Shown piece after piece: positions 35,115 through 43,918 of a stretch of 64,000 bases of DNA. The DNA is from Martinezella lusitana (GTDB lineage Bacteria > Pseudomonadota > Alphaproteobacteria > Rhizobiales > Rhizobiaceae). The stretch is from NCBI RefSeq assembly GCF_016901135.1, contig NZ_JAFEVL010000042.1, positions 283,898 to 347,897 of the forward strand. The letters run 5' to 3'. Under the pieces are notes generated by a model. It ran no database searches, had not been told where the DNA came from, and saw only the letters and a program-made list of their open reading frames with translations. Every line of letters starts with the position of its first letter. Position 1 is the stretch's first letter. Position numbers and translations under genes: made by a program.

Positions 35115-38100
35115 ATGCCTATTGAATCTCTTGTTCGCCCCGAAGCCCTGGACTACATAGCCGGCCTCTCGCTCGATCCGACGCGCATGCCACCGCAGGC
35201 GTCATGGGCGCCCGTTCCCTCCAAGGCACGGCGGCTCGAACACATCCTCGGTGTCGGCTTCAATGAAAAGCAAAAAGAGAGGGACCTGCCGGCGAAATTC
35301 ACGACGGAAGCGGTGCTCGCGGGGCTCGCCGGCGAATCCATTCCCTTTGCATTCCAGGTGATTGGTGCGCCCGATGGCGTTCGCTTCTCCATCGGCACGT
35401 GGAGCGTCGAACAGGACGCGGGCCTCGACCAACAGCACAAGGTACTCGCCTCCCTGCTTGATGGGGCCTATCCGTCCATGGACAGAACCGTCCAGGCGAT
35501 CGACTCCAACTTGCTTGCGCCTATGAAACTTGGCGGTCTTGCCTACGGCGTGCCAAACGGCGAGGTTCGCGATGGTGATGCGCCTTGGGACCGGTTGTTG
35601 CGAGGTCTTCACGGTGGGGTCTTCGCAGTTGTGGTGCTGGCCGAACCCATTGACCTGGTAACCATCGCCAAGCTGCGTGATATTGCGCTGGACGATCAGC
35701 GGGCGGCACTCGCGGCAAGCGAAACGCGCGGCGAACTGCCTCTGACCCGCGCCTACAGTCGGCACGTGGAAGAACTCACCGAGTCGCTCAACCGCGGGCT
35801 CGCCATTGGAGCCTGGCGGACGGGCGTCTACCTTCTCGGCGACATCGGCAGTTACTGGCGCCTGGCAGCGGCGTGGCGCGCGCAGTTTTCGTCGGATCGT
35901 CCACAATCACCGCTTCGTGTACTGCCATTGCCCGAAGCGCAAAAGCTCGCCGGCAATTGGGCCTTGCCTTACCAGCCCGCTCCGCCAGGTCCACGTATCT
36001 GGCGGCACCCCTTTCTCAATCAGAGCCTGCTCGATACGCGGCAGCTTGCGGCAATGGTTCATTTCCCCCGACGCGACTCATCCGGCTTCTCCGTTCGATC
36101 GGCGCCGCCATTCGCCGTGTCTCGGCCGGTGCAGCAAAACATACAGAAGGCCGTGGAGGTCGGTGAAATCCTTGACCAGCAGCGCAAGACCAACACGACG
36201 TATCGCACTGAGCTGGATCAGTTTACACGACACGCCTTCGTCAGCGGTCTAACAGGCTCCGGCAAAACTAACACGGTGATGCATCTGCTTATGCAAGCGG
36301 CGGCGGCCGACGTCCCTTTTCTTGTGATCGAGCCGGCAAAGACCGAGTATCGAGAATTGCTTGGCCAGAAGGGCCTCGCAGACAAGCTTCGCGTTTTCAC
36401 GCTGGGTCGCGAACAAGTGGCGCCACTGCGAATGAATCCGTTCGAGATCCCGCCAGGCGTCGACGTTTCGACCCACCTCGACCTGCTCAAAGCCGTCTTC
36501 ATGGGAAGTTTCGCGCTTTGGATACCGCTTCCCCAAATCCTCGAGCAATGTTTGGTTGAGCTTTATACGGAGCGTGGATGGGACTTCACTACGGGTAGGC
36601 ACGGCAGCTCAGATGTCACGCCGAAGGTTCCGACGATCGGCGAACTTGTCGCTGCCGTCGAGCGCACGGTTCCAAAGCTTGGATACAAGGGAGAAACCAC
36701 GCAGGAAATGACGGCTTCGCTCACGACGCGCCTCAACGGCTTGCGGCGCGGAACCCGGGGGCTGATGCTTGACGTCGAACGTTCGGTCCCGATCGGCGAA
36801 TTGCTGAGCGCGCCGACGATCATTGAACTGGAAGGGATTGGCGACGATGACGACAAGGCGTTCATCATGGGGCTCCTCTTGGTCCGCCTATACGAGCACC
36901 GGCGGGCGGAATACTCCGCACGCCTCGCCACTGCGGCCGCTGCCAACCTGCCTGTGCCACCAGGCAACCCGCTGTCGCACATCGTGGTGATCGAAGAGGC
37001 TCACCGGCTGCTGTCCGGCGGAAAGAAGTTGGAAGATTCCTGGCACGCGGATCCGCGCGGCGCGTTTTCTGATGCATTCTCACAGATGCTGTCGGAAGTG
37101 CGCGCTTACGGTCAAGGCATGATCATCGCCGATCAGGTTCCGGTCCGACTCGCACCCGATGTCCTGAAGAACACGAACCTGAAAATTGTTCACCGTTTGG
37201 TGGCCGGCGACGACCGGGAGGCGATGGCTCTCGCCATGTCGATGGACGAAGAGCAGTCGAAGATTCTGTCGACTCTCCCGCGTGGACGTGCGGCAGTGTT
37301 CAGTGAAGGCGATCACTCGCCGGTCATGGTGGCCGTGCCGAAGGCGAAGGATCTTGGCGTCGCCATAGCGATTGACGATGCCAAGGTTGCCGCCGTGATG
37401 ACTAAGTGGCGATCGCGGCCTGAGATCGAGGCGTATTTCGAGGAAAGCCAGTTCCATTCTTTGGCGGGCCAGACCCCCGGTCAGTGGCGTGACGCGCGTG
37501 CGCTCGCCGAATCCTCCGATGGACGGCTGCTCGGGATACGGCTTTTCAACACTGCGGTTGCCGCCACTGACGGGCTCGATGTGGTATGGCCCGACGTGGT
37601 CGCTTTCGTCGCCGCGCGCACTCCGTTTGGCGAGGATCTTTCAGAGCGAGTTCACGCTTTCGCCTTGCAGGTGCTTCACATCACTGTCGCGCGTCGTGCC
37701 GTGCAGGGGCGATGGCCGAAGGCCGCCGTGGACTTACTGACCTCGGCCATGCGCGATTCTGTCGGCGAGCGCATCAACAGCAATCAGCTCTGGCTCGGCG
37801 CGACCGCTTCTCGTGGTTTGATGATGGAACGCGCAAAGGAACTCATGCGCCGCACGCATGACCCCTATCTGCTATGCACGGTGATCTGTGCCGATCAACT
37901 GTGTCGCTATCGCGATGTGCTGAAGGACGTGCTCGCCGAAGAACCGCACGCGGCATTCGGTGCTGATGTCAATCTTCAGTCCGAGCCGCAGAAATATGTT
38001 GTTCGGGTCGCCGGGACCGCCGCAGGTGATGTGATTGCAGTGTCTCCATCAGCGCCGAACGGGGGCGAAGCGCTCGACAATGCGCGCTGGCGGGCAACGG

Positions 38101-38246
38101 GCTGCGCCGCACAGATCAAGTTCTGTGATGCAAGCCCCTCGGAAGAAGCGGCCGATCTTGTCGCCTCAGCGCTATCGGCCGCGGGTTGGCAGGTGACACG
38201 ACCCAAACCTGTAAGCATCGGTACAATTCGAAAGGAGACGTTATGA
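35115..38246 (+). CDS. HerA/FtsK-type ATPase, large (HerA-cassette gene 2)
   Basis: A 1043-residue protein from ATG 35115 (GGAGGAGAG ahead; a TTG at 35088 overlapping the previous stop is the alternative). Residues 1-350 are of unknown fold. The HerA-type motor follows: Walker A GLTGSGKTNTVMHLL (378 on), FLVIEPAKTEYRELLG, Walker B HIVVIEEAHRLLSG (~622-635), then SEVRAYGQGMIIADQVPVRL (sensor region) and STLPRGRAAVFSEGDHSPVM. The C-terminal ~250 residues are uncharacterised. HerA-type motors pump DNA or drive export; paired here with a membrane protein it resembles a membrane-anchored translocase. No NurA nuclease, SIR2 or other known HerA partner is adjacent. Its stop overlaps the next ATG. 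Confidence 0.82.
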   Translation: MPIESLVRPEALDYIAGLSLDPTRMPPQASWAPVPSKARRLEHILGVGFNEKQKERDLPAKFTTEAVLAGLAGESIPFAFQVIGAPDGVRFSIGTWSVEQDAGLDQQHKVLASLLDGAYPSMDRTVQAIDSNLLAPMKLGGLAYGVPNGEVRDGDAPWDRLLRGLHGGVFAVVVLAEPIDLVTIAKLRDIALDDQRAALAASETRGELPLTRAYSRHVEELTESLNRGLAIGAWRTGVYLLGDIGSYWRLAAAWRAQFSSDRPQSPLRVLPLPEAQKLAGNWALPYQPAPPGPRIWRHPFLNQSLLDTRQLAAMVHFPRRDSSGFSVRSAPPFAVSRPVQQNIQKAVEVGEILDQQRKTNTTYRTELDQFTRHAFVSGLTGSGKTNTVMHLLMQAAAADVPFLVIEPAKTEYRELLGQKGLADKLRVFTLGREQVAPLRMNPFEIPPGVDVSTHLDLLKAVFMGSFALWIPLPQILEQCLVELYTERGWDFTTGRHGSSDVTPKVPTIGELVAAVERTVPKLGYKGETTQEMTASLTTRLNGLRRGTRGLMLDVERSVPIGELLSAPTIIELEGIGDDDDKAFIMGLLLVRLYEHRRAEYSARLATAAAANLPVPPGNPLSHIVVIEEAHRLLSGGKKLEDSWHADPRGAFSDAFSQMLSEVRAYGQGMIIADQVPVRLAPDVLKNTNLKIVHRLVAGDDREAMALAMSMDEEQSKILSTLPRGRAAVFSEGDHSPVMVAVPKAKDLGVAIAIDDAKVAAVMTKWRSRPEIEAYFEESQFHSLAGQTPGQWRDARALAESSDGRLLGIRLFNTAVAATDGLDVVWPDVVAFVAARTPFGEDLSERVHAFALQVLHITVARRAVQGRWPKAAVDLLTSAMRDSVGERINSNQLWLGATASRGLMMERAKELMRRTHDPYLLCTVICADQLCRYRDVLKDVLAEEPHAAFGADVNLQSEPQKYVVRVAGTAAGDVIAVSPSAPNGGEALDNARWRATGCAAQIKFCDASPSEEAADLVASALSAAGWQVTRPKPVSIGTIRKETL

Positions 38247-38596
38247 GTATTCTTCGGCTGATCGAAGTGAGCGTCGCGAGCGCAAAAGCCGCAATCGACA
38301 CGGCATCCACCCCGCCCTCGGACGCGGATGCGGATGCGGCGATCATGCGCTTCGGCGTCCTGGAATTTCTGCGCGTGCATGCCTTGAGCGTCGAAGCGCA
38401 GGGTAATGACGCCGACCTCCTTAAGGCATACCGCGCGTGGCTCGAGACGGCGGTCGGGGTGTTTTCCACTGGTCGGCAAGACCTTGTGCCGGATTACATG
38501 CGCAGCGCTGGGCTGTTTACGGCCGAACTGGAACTCGCGCAGGCCAGGGCAAACGGTACGCTGGGGGCCTCTGCGGCCCCGGCGACGGCAGCGTGA
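38243..38596 (+). CDS. Small helical protein (HerA-cassette gene 3)
   Basis: A 117-residue protein; ATG at 38243 has AAAGGAG six bases ahead and overlaps the HerA stop (ATGA). MSILRLIEVSVASAKAAIDT, AIMRFGVLEFLRVHALSVEA and DLLKAYRAWLETAVGVFSTG predict an all-helical fold, with an Ala-rich tail. No family recognised. The tight coupling implies a direct partner of the ATPase. Confidence 0.68.
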   Translation: MSILRLIEVSVASAKAAIDTASTPPSDADADAAIMRFGVLEFLRVHALSVEAQGNDADLLKAYRAWLETAVGVFSTGRQDLVPDYMRSAGLFTAELELAQARANGTLGASAAPATAA

Positions 38597-38606
38597 GGGC
38601 AGTCCA

Positions 38607-39398
38607 ATGACGAAAATTCCGTACGTCGGGATCATTCCTCCATCCGTGAAGGAATACGGTCTGAAGAAAGCCGAGCAGCTGCTCGATAATAAGGCGAGAG
38701 AACTTTTGGGTCTGCCGCCGAAGTCTCCATCAGTAGGTGGGAGCAGCACACCCGGAGGGACAACCACCGCAACAGGGGGAGACGGAAAGGCAACAGCAAC
38801 AGGAGGAGAGAGCAAGGCAACGGCAACAGGGACGCCAGCAAGCACTAGCGCGCCGGCCACCACCACTAATACATACGTCATCGTCGGCGGCAATCCTCCT
38901 CCCGAGCCTGCGCCAAAACCAGTCCCAGTCCCAGTGCCAGTGCACCCCCCTGGTGCGGCAGGCGGCGGATCGGCTCAACCTAAGGTCACCTTCGATTGCC
39001 CATCCGGCGGTGGATTATCGTTCACTGAGAGCAATGCAACGAAGCCCGAGTTAGAACTCATTAAGGAACTTGCTCTGGTTTGCCTCAACCAACAAAATCC
39101 GGGGCAGTCTGCCCAGACAAGTCAAGCCGCCCCTGCAACTACAACCCAGGCTACCCCTGCAACCCAAGCCCCTCAGCCCAAGCAACCGGAGCAGCCCAAA
39201 GCTCCAACGCCGCCTGGGCCACCACCGCGTGGGGTCGCGCCTCCTCCCGGACGCAATCCGCCATCACCGCAGCAGTCATCTGGGGCACCGTCTGACCCGC
39301 CGTCTGGCAAGGTCGTGCCGCCTCCGGGAAAGGATCCACCACCTCCACCACCTCCTCCGCCCGCACCGTCAAGCACGCCAAGCGCCACACCAAAATAG
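38607..39398 (+). CDS. Proline-rich low-complexity protein (HerA-cassette gene 4)
   Basis: A 263-residue protein. The first ~40 residues look folded (MTKIPYVGIIPPSVKEYGLK, KAEQLLDNKARELLGLPP). Then Gly/Thr/Ala repeats (GGDGKATATGGESKATATG), a proline stretch (PAPKPVPVPVPVHPPG), a short conserved-looking island with two Cys (KVTFDCPSGGGLSFTESNAT, LIKELALVCLNQQNPGQ), and a Gln/Pro/Thr tail ending PPPPPPPPPAPSSTPSATPK. No signal peptide. Such tails occur in surface or scaffold proteins. The IS6 remnant begins just downstream, so genes beyond it may have been lost. Confidence 0.65.
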   Translation: MTKIPYVGIIPPSVKEYGLKKAEQLLDNKARELLGLPPKSPSVGGSSTPGGTTTATGGDGKATATGGESKATATGTPASTSAPATTTNTYVIVGGNPPPEPAPKPVPVPVPVHPPGAAGGGSAQPKVTFDCPSGGGLSFTESNATKPELELIKELALVCLNQQNPGQSAQTSQAAPATTTQATPATQAPQPKQPEQPKAPTPPGPPPRGVAPPPGRNPPSPQQSSGAPSDPPSGKVVPPPGKDPPPPPPPPPAPSSTPSATPK

Positions 39399-39466
39399 CC
39401 GGTGAGGTGTTGTCACATTAACCGGAATGGGTTGCCTGCCTGATGGGCTCCGCATTATTTTCGGCG

Positions 39467-39955
39467 ATGCAGACAGCAGATATCAGTTTCGAGCGCCACC
39501 GTTTTCCGCCGCAGATCGTTGCTCACACGGTCTGGCTTTGTCTACGGTTCAACCTCAGTCTTCGTGAGGTTGAGGAAATGCTGCTCGAGCGTCGGATCGA
39601 CGTATCCTATGAGACAGTCCGCCGTTGGATCGCCAAGTTCGGCCCCCCAATCACCCGCAACCTGCGGCGGCAGACGCCCCCCGGCGATGTTTGGCATCTG
39701 GACGAAGTCGTCGTCAAATGTGCTGGAAAGAAATTCTGGCTCTGGCGCGCAGTCGATCAGCATGGCACCGTTCTCGAAGAAATCTTGCAGAAGCGACGTG
39801 ATAAAGGGGCGGCAAAGCGCCTGCTGGTGGCGTTGATGAAGCGCTATAGCTTTGTTCCCAAACGGATCATCACCGATAAACTCCGCTCCTACGGCATTCA
39901 CCGCCTCCGCGCCATGGCGCAGTGGAAAGCCATGACTGGAATGTGCTTGATTTGA
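39467..39955 (+). pseudogene. IS6-family transposase with internal deletion
   Basis: MQTADISFERHRFPPQIVAH, NLSLREVEEMLLERRIDVSY, GDVWHLDEVVVKCAGKKFWL and the first part of the DDE domain are normal, through PKRIITDKLRSYG. Directly after comes IHRLRAMAQWKAM, which belongs near the protein end, so about 50 codons including the NNRAENSH glutamate motif are missing. Probably inactive. Confidence 0.8.
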
Positions 39956-40117
39956 GCTGCGGCTACCGCCATTCAATCAATCGACAACAACGTGACAAGC
40001 CCCTTCGAGGTGATGAACGCGCTGCGCAAGGGACAGGCGGCACTCTGGCAATACGAGAGCGGGGTCATGGGAGAGGTGCGTCTCATCAACAGGCAATTTG
40101 GAGTCTATACAGTCTGA
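39956..40117 (+). pseudogene. Orphan C-terminal fragment of an unknown protein
   Basis: A 53-codon open frame ending TGA at 40115-40117 reads ATAIQSIDNNVTSPFEVMNA, LRKGQAALWQYESGVMGEV, RLINRQFGVYTV. It has normal codon use and ends cleanly but has no start. It lies between the transposase remnant and the right IS6 end, as if a gene tail were carried in by recombination. Family unknown. Confidence 0.35.
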
Positions 40118-40262
40118 AGCAGAAATCAACAAACCCTTCCGCAACCGTCGTCGCTCTTTGCAACAGAGCCCCACCAAGTCCCGCTTCCCATCGATTCTCG
40201 GTTAACATTACGGTGCCCCGCCATGAGCTACGCATCGGCCTTTGAAGGCTTTCCGCGATCTG

Positions 40263-40886
40263 TCAAAGGCTCGAAGCTTGAAACATCGCGGAAACATGCA
40301 GGCCCTCGTCCGGCATCAGGACTTTCAGCCCGTTTGCTTCTGGACCTCCCGGCAGATTGAAGGCATCCACCGCGTGAGTAACGGGCTCGACGCAGACGAA
40401 ATCGGCATCGCCGTCAGGCGAGAAGACGACATAACGGTTGAGCAAATCTTGCGCTTCGATATCGACCGCAAGACCCCGATTCGGCCACTCCAGACGCGCC
40501 TTCCCATCCCAGCCGTCGAACCAGTTGTTGGTCCAGGACGAGGGCAACATTTGCATCTCGCTGAAATCAAGACTGGGGTGCCGCGAGACCGGATCGACCC
40601 TCAAGGGCAGATGATCGGGCTGTTCCAGCCAGACGCGCTTGGCGCCGGCCTTAAGAAGCGTTGACGGTTCACGCACAAACCAGGGATGAAAGCCGGCGCC
40701 GTAAGGCAAGCGCATTGCGGCCCGGTTCGTAACCGTGAGTTCCGTGACAAGCGACGGTCCTTCAAGGCGATACGTCATCGTCGCGTCGTAGACGAACGGA
40801 CCAGGGCCGCGACCCGACAAGCTGAGCATGACCTCTACCTCGCCCACTGAAACCACGGACCAAACGGAGCTGAAGGCGACCGTCAT
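40263..40886 (-). pseudogene. Aldose 1-epimerase, N-terminally truncated
   Basis: 207 residues covering the middle and C-terminal part of a galactose-mutarotase-like protein: TNRAAMRLPYGAGFHPWFVR carries the catalytic His, and FVCVEPVTHAVDAFNLPGGP the family's Glu region. Full-length enzymes have about 280-300 residues; the first ~80 are missing. The ATG overlaps the SDR stop. Together with the SDR and permease fragments it marks a decayed sugar catabolic operon. It may still be translated. Confidence 0.7.
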
Positions 40887-41170
40887 TACCAGCCGCCGTC
40901 GATCGCGATGTTCTGGCCCGAGATCATATCAGACGCAGGCGTCACAAGGAAATGCACGAGGTCGGCAATGTCGGACGGCTGTATGCGGGCCGAGCTCACG
41001 CGCCAGAGATTTGGTAAGGCCGAGCATCGCGCCTTTGGAAGCGACGTAAGGGGCCCTCCGGGCTGTGAGCAGATTGATGCCGGCCTCCGACATGGTCGCA
41101 ACCCACCATCGCCGACGGCGACGTTCTGGTTGGCGCCCTGCCCATCGATCACAGGATTTGCCCTAGATGC
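40886..41170 (-). pseudogene. Short-chain dehydrogenase/reductase remnant
   Basis: Two frames hold pieces of an SDR: INLLTARRAPYVASKGAMLG, LTKSLARELGPHTAVR (catalytic Y-x-x-x-K in YVASK), then after a junction in another frame QPSDIADLVHFLVTPASDMI, SGQNIAIDGGW-stop, the standard SDR ending. The N-terminal NAD-binding half and the segment between the pieces are missing. Confidence 0.72.
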
Positions 41171-41251
41171 GACGCCGCATTGTGCAGGAATTTCCAGCAC
41201 GACATAGAGGACGATCCGAGGATCGCCCTCTGCAACTCTACGCCGATCCGG

Positions 41252-41623
41252 CTATTTGGCCACGTGCCAGACGTTGCCAACGCCATCGCCGTTCATGTCG
41301 CCTGACTTTTTATCTCCCGCAAAGGTATAAAGCGGCTTGCCGCCATAAGCCCACATTTCCTTGCCGTCGGCATCCTTGACCAACGACCACTCACCCTCTG
41401 CCTTGGCTTTGCCGGCAGCGTGAAAGGCTGGCCACTTCTTGAGGCAATCCTTGTCGCAGTTTGATTTACCTTGGGCATCCTTGTCGAACGTGTAGAGGGT
41501 CATGCCCTTTTCCGTGGCCATGACCTTGCCCATTTTGGTGTCGACCATCTTGACGGGCTCGGCCGCCAGAGCCGGCAAAGTTGTTGCGGCCAAAAGGCCG
41601 ATCGCGATCAGCAACGTTTTCAT
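41252..41623 (-). CDS. Secreted COG4315-type protein (Yx(F/W)xxD repeats)
   Basis: A 123-residue periplasmic protein: signal peptide MKTLLIAIGLLAATTLPALA, then two copies of the repeat, MTLYTFDKDAQGKSNCDKDC and GKPLYTFAGDKKSGDMNGDG, separated by LKKWPAF. Function of the family is not known. The gene is complete with AGGAGGAAAATATG-like initiation (GGAGG about six bases ahead), although both neighbours are broken. Confidence 0.85.
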   Translation of the reverse strand: MKTLLIAIGLLAATTLPALAAEPVKMVDTKMGKVMATEKGMTLYTFDKDAQGKSNCDKDCLKKWPAFHAAGKAKAEGEWSLVKDADGKEMWAYGGKPLYTFAGDKKSGDMNGDGVGNVWHVAK

Positions 41624-41859
41624 ATTTTCCTCCCATTCGGGGGTACCGACGAAATGTCAGCAGTGCCCGATATCGCCATACAGAAACGTCCGGCCGTCAA
41701 CGTGGTTCCATTTAGCGGCTGGGCAAACTGCACAACGGCAACTGCCTTCCTATCGCAATGACATTGCATGAAAGGCCCGGGTCACAACGAGCACGTATAA
41801 CGGATTCTTCTCGCTGCCTTATCGATCCGTGTTTTTGTCAGGAAACGTGCAAAGCAGCA

Positions 41860-42200
41860 GGCGCTGTCTTGAGCGACGGCGTCCATACCGGGGAAGGCTT
41901 TCGCACCGCGAGCCTCTCGGAGATGAGCTCGACCTGTGTAAGGGCAGCGTTAAGCGCTCTGTATTGCGGATCGTAGATCAGACGCCAGAGCATGGCATTT
42001 ACGATCGTCGGAAGCGCCCAAGGCAGGATCATCAAGGCGCGAAGGAGCCCTCGACCGTAAAATTTTTGGTTCAGGAGCATTGCTGCAAGTACCCCCAGGA
42101 CCATTTCGACCGTCACGGATGCCAATGCAAAAATAAGCGTGTTTATCAGCGCGCGCGAAAAGTTCGAACCAGACAGAAGTTTGGCGTAACTGCGTGCCGC
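41860..42200 (-). pseudogene. Sugar ABC transporter permease (MalF/UgpA-like) remnant
   Basis: The minus strand reads SGSNFSRALINTLIFALASV and then TVEMVLGVLAAMLLNQKFYG, RGLLRALMILPWALPTIVNA, LWRLIYDPQYRALNAALTQV before losing similarity. This is the first half of a binding-protein-dependent permease (start of the BPD domain). A frame break lies near 42125. It belongs with the epimerase and SDR remnants. Confidence 0.75.
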
Positions 42201-42454
42201 CGAGACACAGAAGATACCGTCTCCCCATCAGATCAACCCGTCAAAACTCGTAAGACATAAGCCTCAAACCTGTGCTTGAGCTTTCCTGCTTATGCTGCAT
42301 GTCCGGTCGAAAATGGGGGCAGTTTACTCACCCGGCGCACCACTCCAACGACAATGAGCGATTTTCGCTCGGAGAGAATCGGCCTATGCGGAAAATTTAC
42401 TGCGCCTCTTGAATCTACGGGCCGCTTTACCGGACGTCGACGCACACAAATGCA
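42201..42454. other. Gap with no gene
   Basis: Between the permease remnant and the MFS-gene terminator. No coding frame with family features and no repeat noted. Confidence 0.4.
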
Positions 42455-42480
42455 GAAGGCCCGGAGTTACCCGGGCCTTC
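42455..42480 (-). terminator. Terminator hairpin after the MFS gene
   Basis: A perfect 10-bp stem GAAGGCCCGG-AGTTAC-CCGGGCCTTC, 22 bases beyond the leftward MFS stop. On the minus strand it is followed by TGCATTTGTG, a weak T tract. Confidence 0.7.
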
Positions 42481-42502
42481 GCGTTTTCGGGGGAGCAAAG
42501 AA

Positions 42503-43723
42503 CTACTCGGCAGCCGGCGCGTCGGCTTCCGTGTCTACCGCAGCATGGCGTCGTCCCGTTGTTGCCTGAGCCAATCCGAACGCAATCAGGGCGCAGACAG
42601 CGATACCGATGACCATCGGCAAGGCCGTTCCGTCGAAAAACAGGCCCGACACGGTCATGGCGACAGCGGCCGCCACGAATTGCAGCGTTCCCATCAAGGC
42701 CGATGCCGTACCGGCAATCTCGCCGTGGTCCTCCAGCGCAAGCACGCCGGTGGTGGGAATGACCAGCCCAAGGCAACCGAAACCGACAAACAGGAAGGCT
42801 GCCATGACAGGCAACTGATTGAGCCCTGCGGCCATGACAACAACCATAGCGGCCATCGCGACAGCGAAGGAGGCCACCGCGATCCGCATGATGCGAACGA
42901 GACCGAACTTGTGCCCAAGCCAGCCGGTAGCCTGCGAGACGGCGAAGAACGATACGGCATTGATCGAGAAGGCGAGGCTATATTCGGTCGGCGTCAGGCC
43001 ATAGTGCTCGATCAGCACAAAGGATGAGTTCGCCAGATAGACCAGAAACGCGGAAAGTCCGAAGCCTCCGATGAACGTCATCGCCAGGAAATGGCCGTCT
43101 TTGAGCAGCATTCTGTAGGCCTTCATCGCGCTGCTGAGATTGCTACGCCGGCGATCCGCTTTCGTCCGCGTCTCCTCAAGCTGCGTCGACAGGAGAATAA
43201 GTCCGATGACGGCGGCGATCGTTACAGCCCAGAACACGCCACGCCAGCCATAGAAGCTGATCACGGCACTGCCGGTCAGCGGCGCAAGAATCGGCGAAAT
43301 ACTGAAGACCAGCATCAGCAGCGACATGAGCTTGGCAGCCTGAACACCCGTATGCATATCGCGCACAACCGCGCGCGGTACGACCATGCCGGCAGCTCCG
43401 CCGATGCCCTGCACGAAACGGAACGCGATCAGCATTTCTATACTGTTGGCGAGCGCGCAACCGATGCTGGCCACGGCAAAAAGGCCAATACCGATGTAAA
43501 GCGGCAGCTTGCGTCCCCACATATCCGAAATAGGACCATAGAGAAGCTGCGCGACCGCAAAAGGAATGAAGAAAAAGAGGAGACTGAGCTGCACGACACT
43601 CGTCTCGGCATGCAAGTCCTTACCGATCGAAGGTAGCGCCGGAAGATACATATCGATTGCAAAGGGACCGATGGCCGACAGAAGACCGAGGATGAGCGCC
43701 ATGCGAAAGAAGGAGGTCGTCAT
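42503..43723 (-). CDS. Bcr/CflA-family multidrug efflux MFS transporter
   Basis: A 406-residue 12-helix transporter of the DHA1 type. IGPFAIDMYLPALPSIGKDL is the family's first-helix motif, PISDMWGRKLPLYIGIGLFA the loop 2-3 motif, RFVQGIGGAAGMVVPRAVVR the helix-4/5 motif. The C-terminal half is normal. It is divergent from a TetR gene with a palindrome between them and followed by a terminator hairpin. Confidence 0.92.
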   Translation of the reverse strand: MTTSFFRMALILGLLSAIGPFAIDMYLPALPSIGKDLHAETSVVQLSLLFFFIPFAVAQLLYGPISDMWGRKLPLYIGIGLFAVASIGCALANSIEMLIAFRFVQGIGGAAGMVVPRAVVRDMHTGVQAAKLMSLLMLVFSISPILAPLTGSAVISFYGWRGVFWAVTIAAVIGLILLSTQLEETRTKADRRRSNLSSAMKAYRMLLKDGHFLAMTFIGGFGLSAFLVYLANSSFVLIEHYGLTPTEYSLAFSINAVSFFAVSQATGWLGHKFGLVRIMRIAVASFAVAMAAMVVVMAAGLNQLPVMAAFLFVGFGCLGLVIPTTGVLALEDHGEIAGTASALMGTLQFVAAAVAMTVSGLFFDGTALPMVIGIAVCALIAFGLAQATTGRRHAAVDTEADAPAAE

Positions 43724-43873
43724 GATGATGATCTTTCAAGAAGGCGCAACACTAAGGGCGCCGCATCGCTTTTGGCGGAGTTTCAATGGATTGGCAGGGC
43801 GAATGCGATGACTTGGGAGAACCATGCATGCGCTTTGTTATTCTCGTCCATAAATTTGGACATAGATGTAAAA

Positions 43874-43891
43874 TTAGACACTATTGTCTAA
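43874..43891. promoter_or_regulatory. Palindromic TetR-type operator
   Basis: TTAGACA-CTAT-TGTCTAA, a perfect 7-bp-arm dyad, in the 195-base gap between the MFS gene and the TetR gene and 28 bases before the TetR ATG. The position fits repression of one or both genes by the TetR protein. Confidence 0.65.
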
Positions 43892-43918
43892 AACGTCAAC
43901 ACGTCTTATCTTCGGCTC

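Larger units (their letters stand above)
39443..40170 (+). mobile_element. IS6-family element, internally deleted
   Basis: The right end (complement GGCTCTGTTGCAAAGAGCG at 40152-40170) is a good IS6/IS26-type terminus. The matching left end before 39443 is not clear (GGTGAGGTGTTGTCACATT is only vaguely similar). The transposase has lost an internal segment and unrelated coding sequence lies between it and the right end. Confidence 0.65.

Noticed and set aside
38632..38978. Cys/Leu-rich minus-strand frames opposite the Pro-rich gene
   Set aside because: They arise from the repetitive plus-strand coding sequence.
38740..39390. CRISPR-like or tandem repeat array
   Set aside because: The repetition is short, irregular and codon-based, without spacers.
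39173..39393. Gly-rich minus-strand frames
   Set aside because: Complement of the poly-Pro codons of HerA-cassette gene 4.
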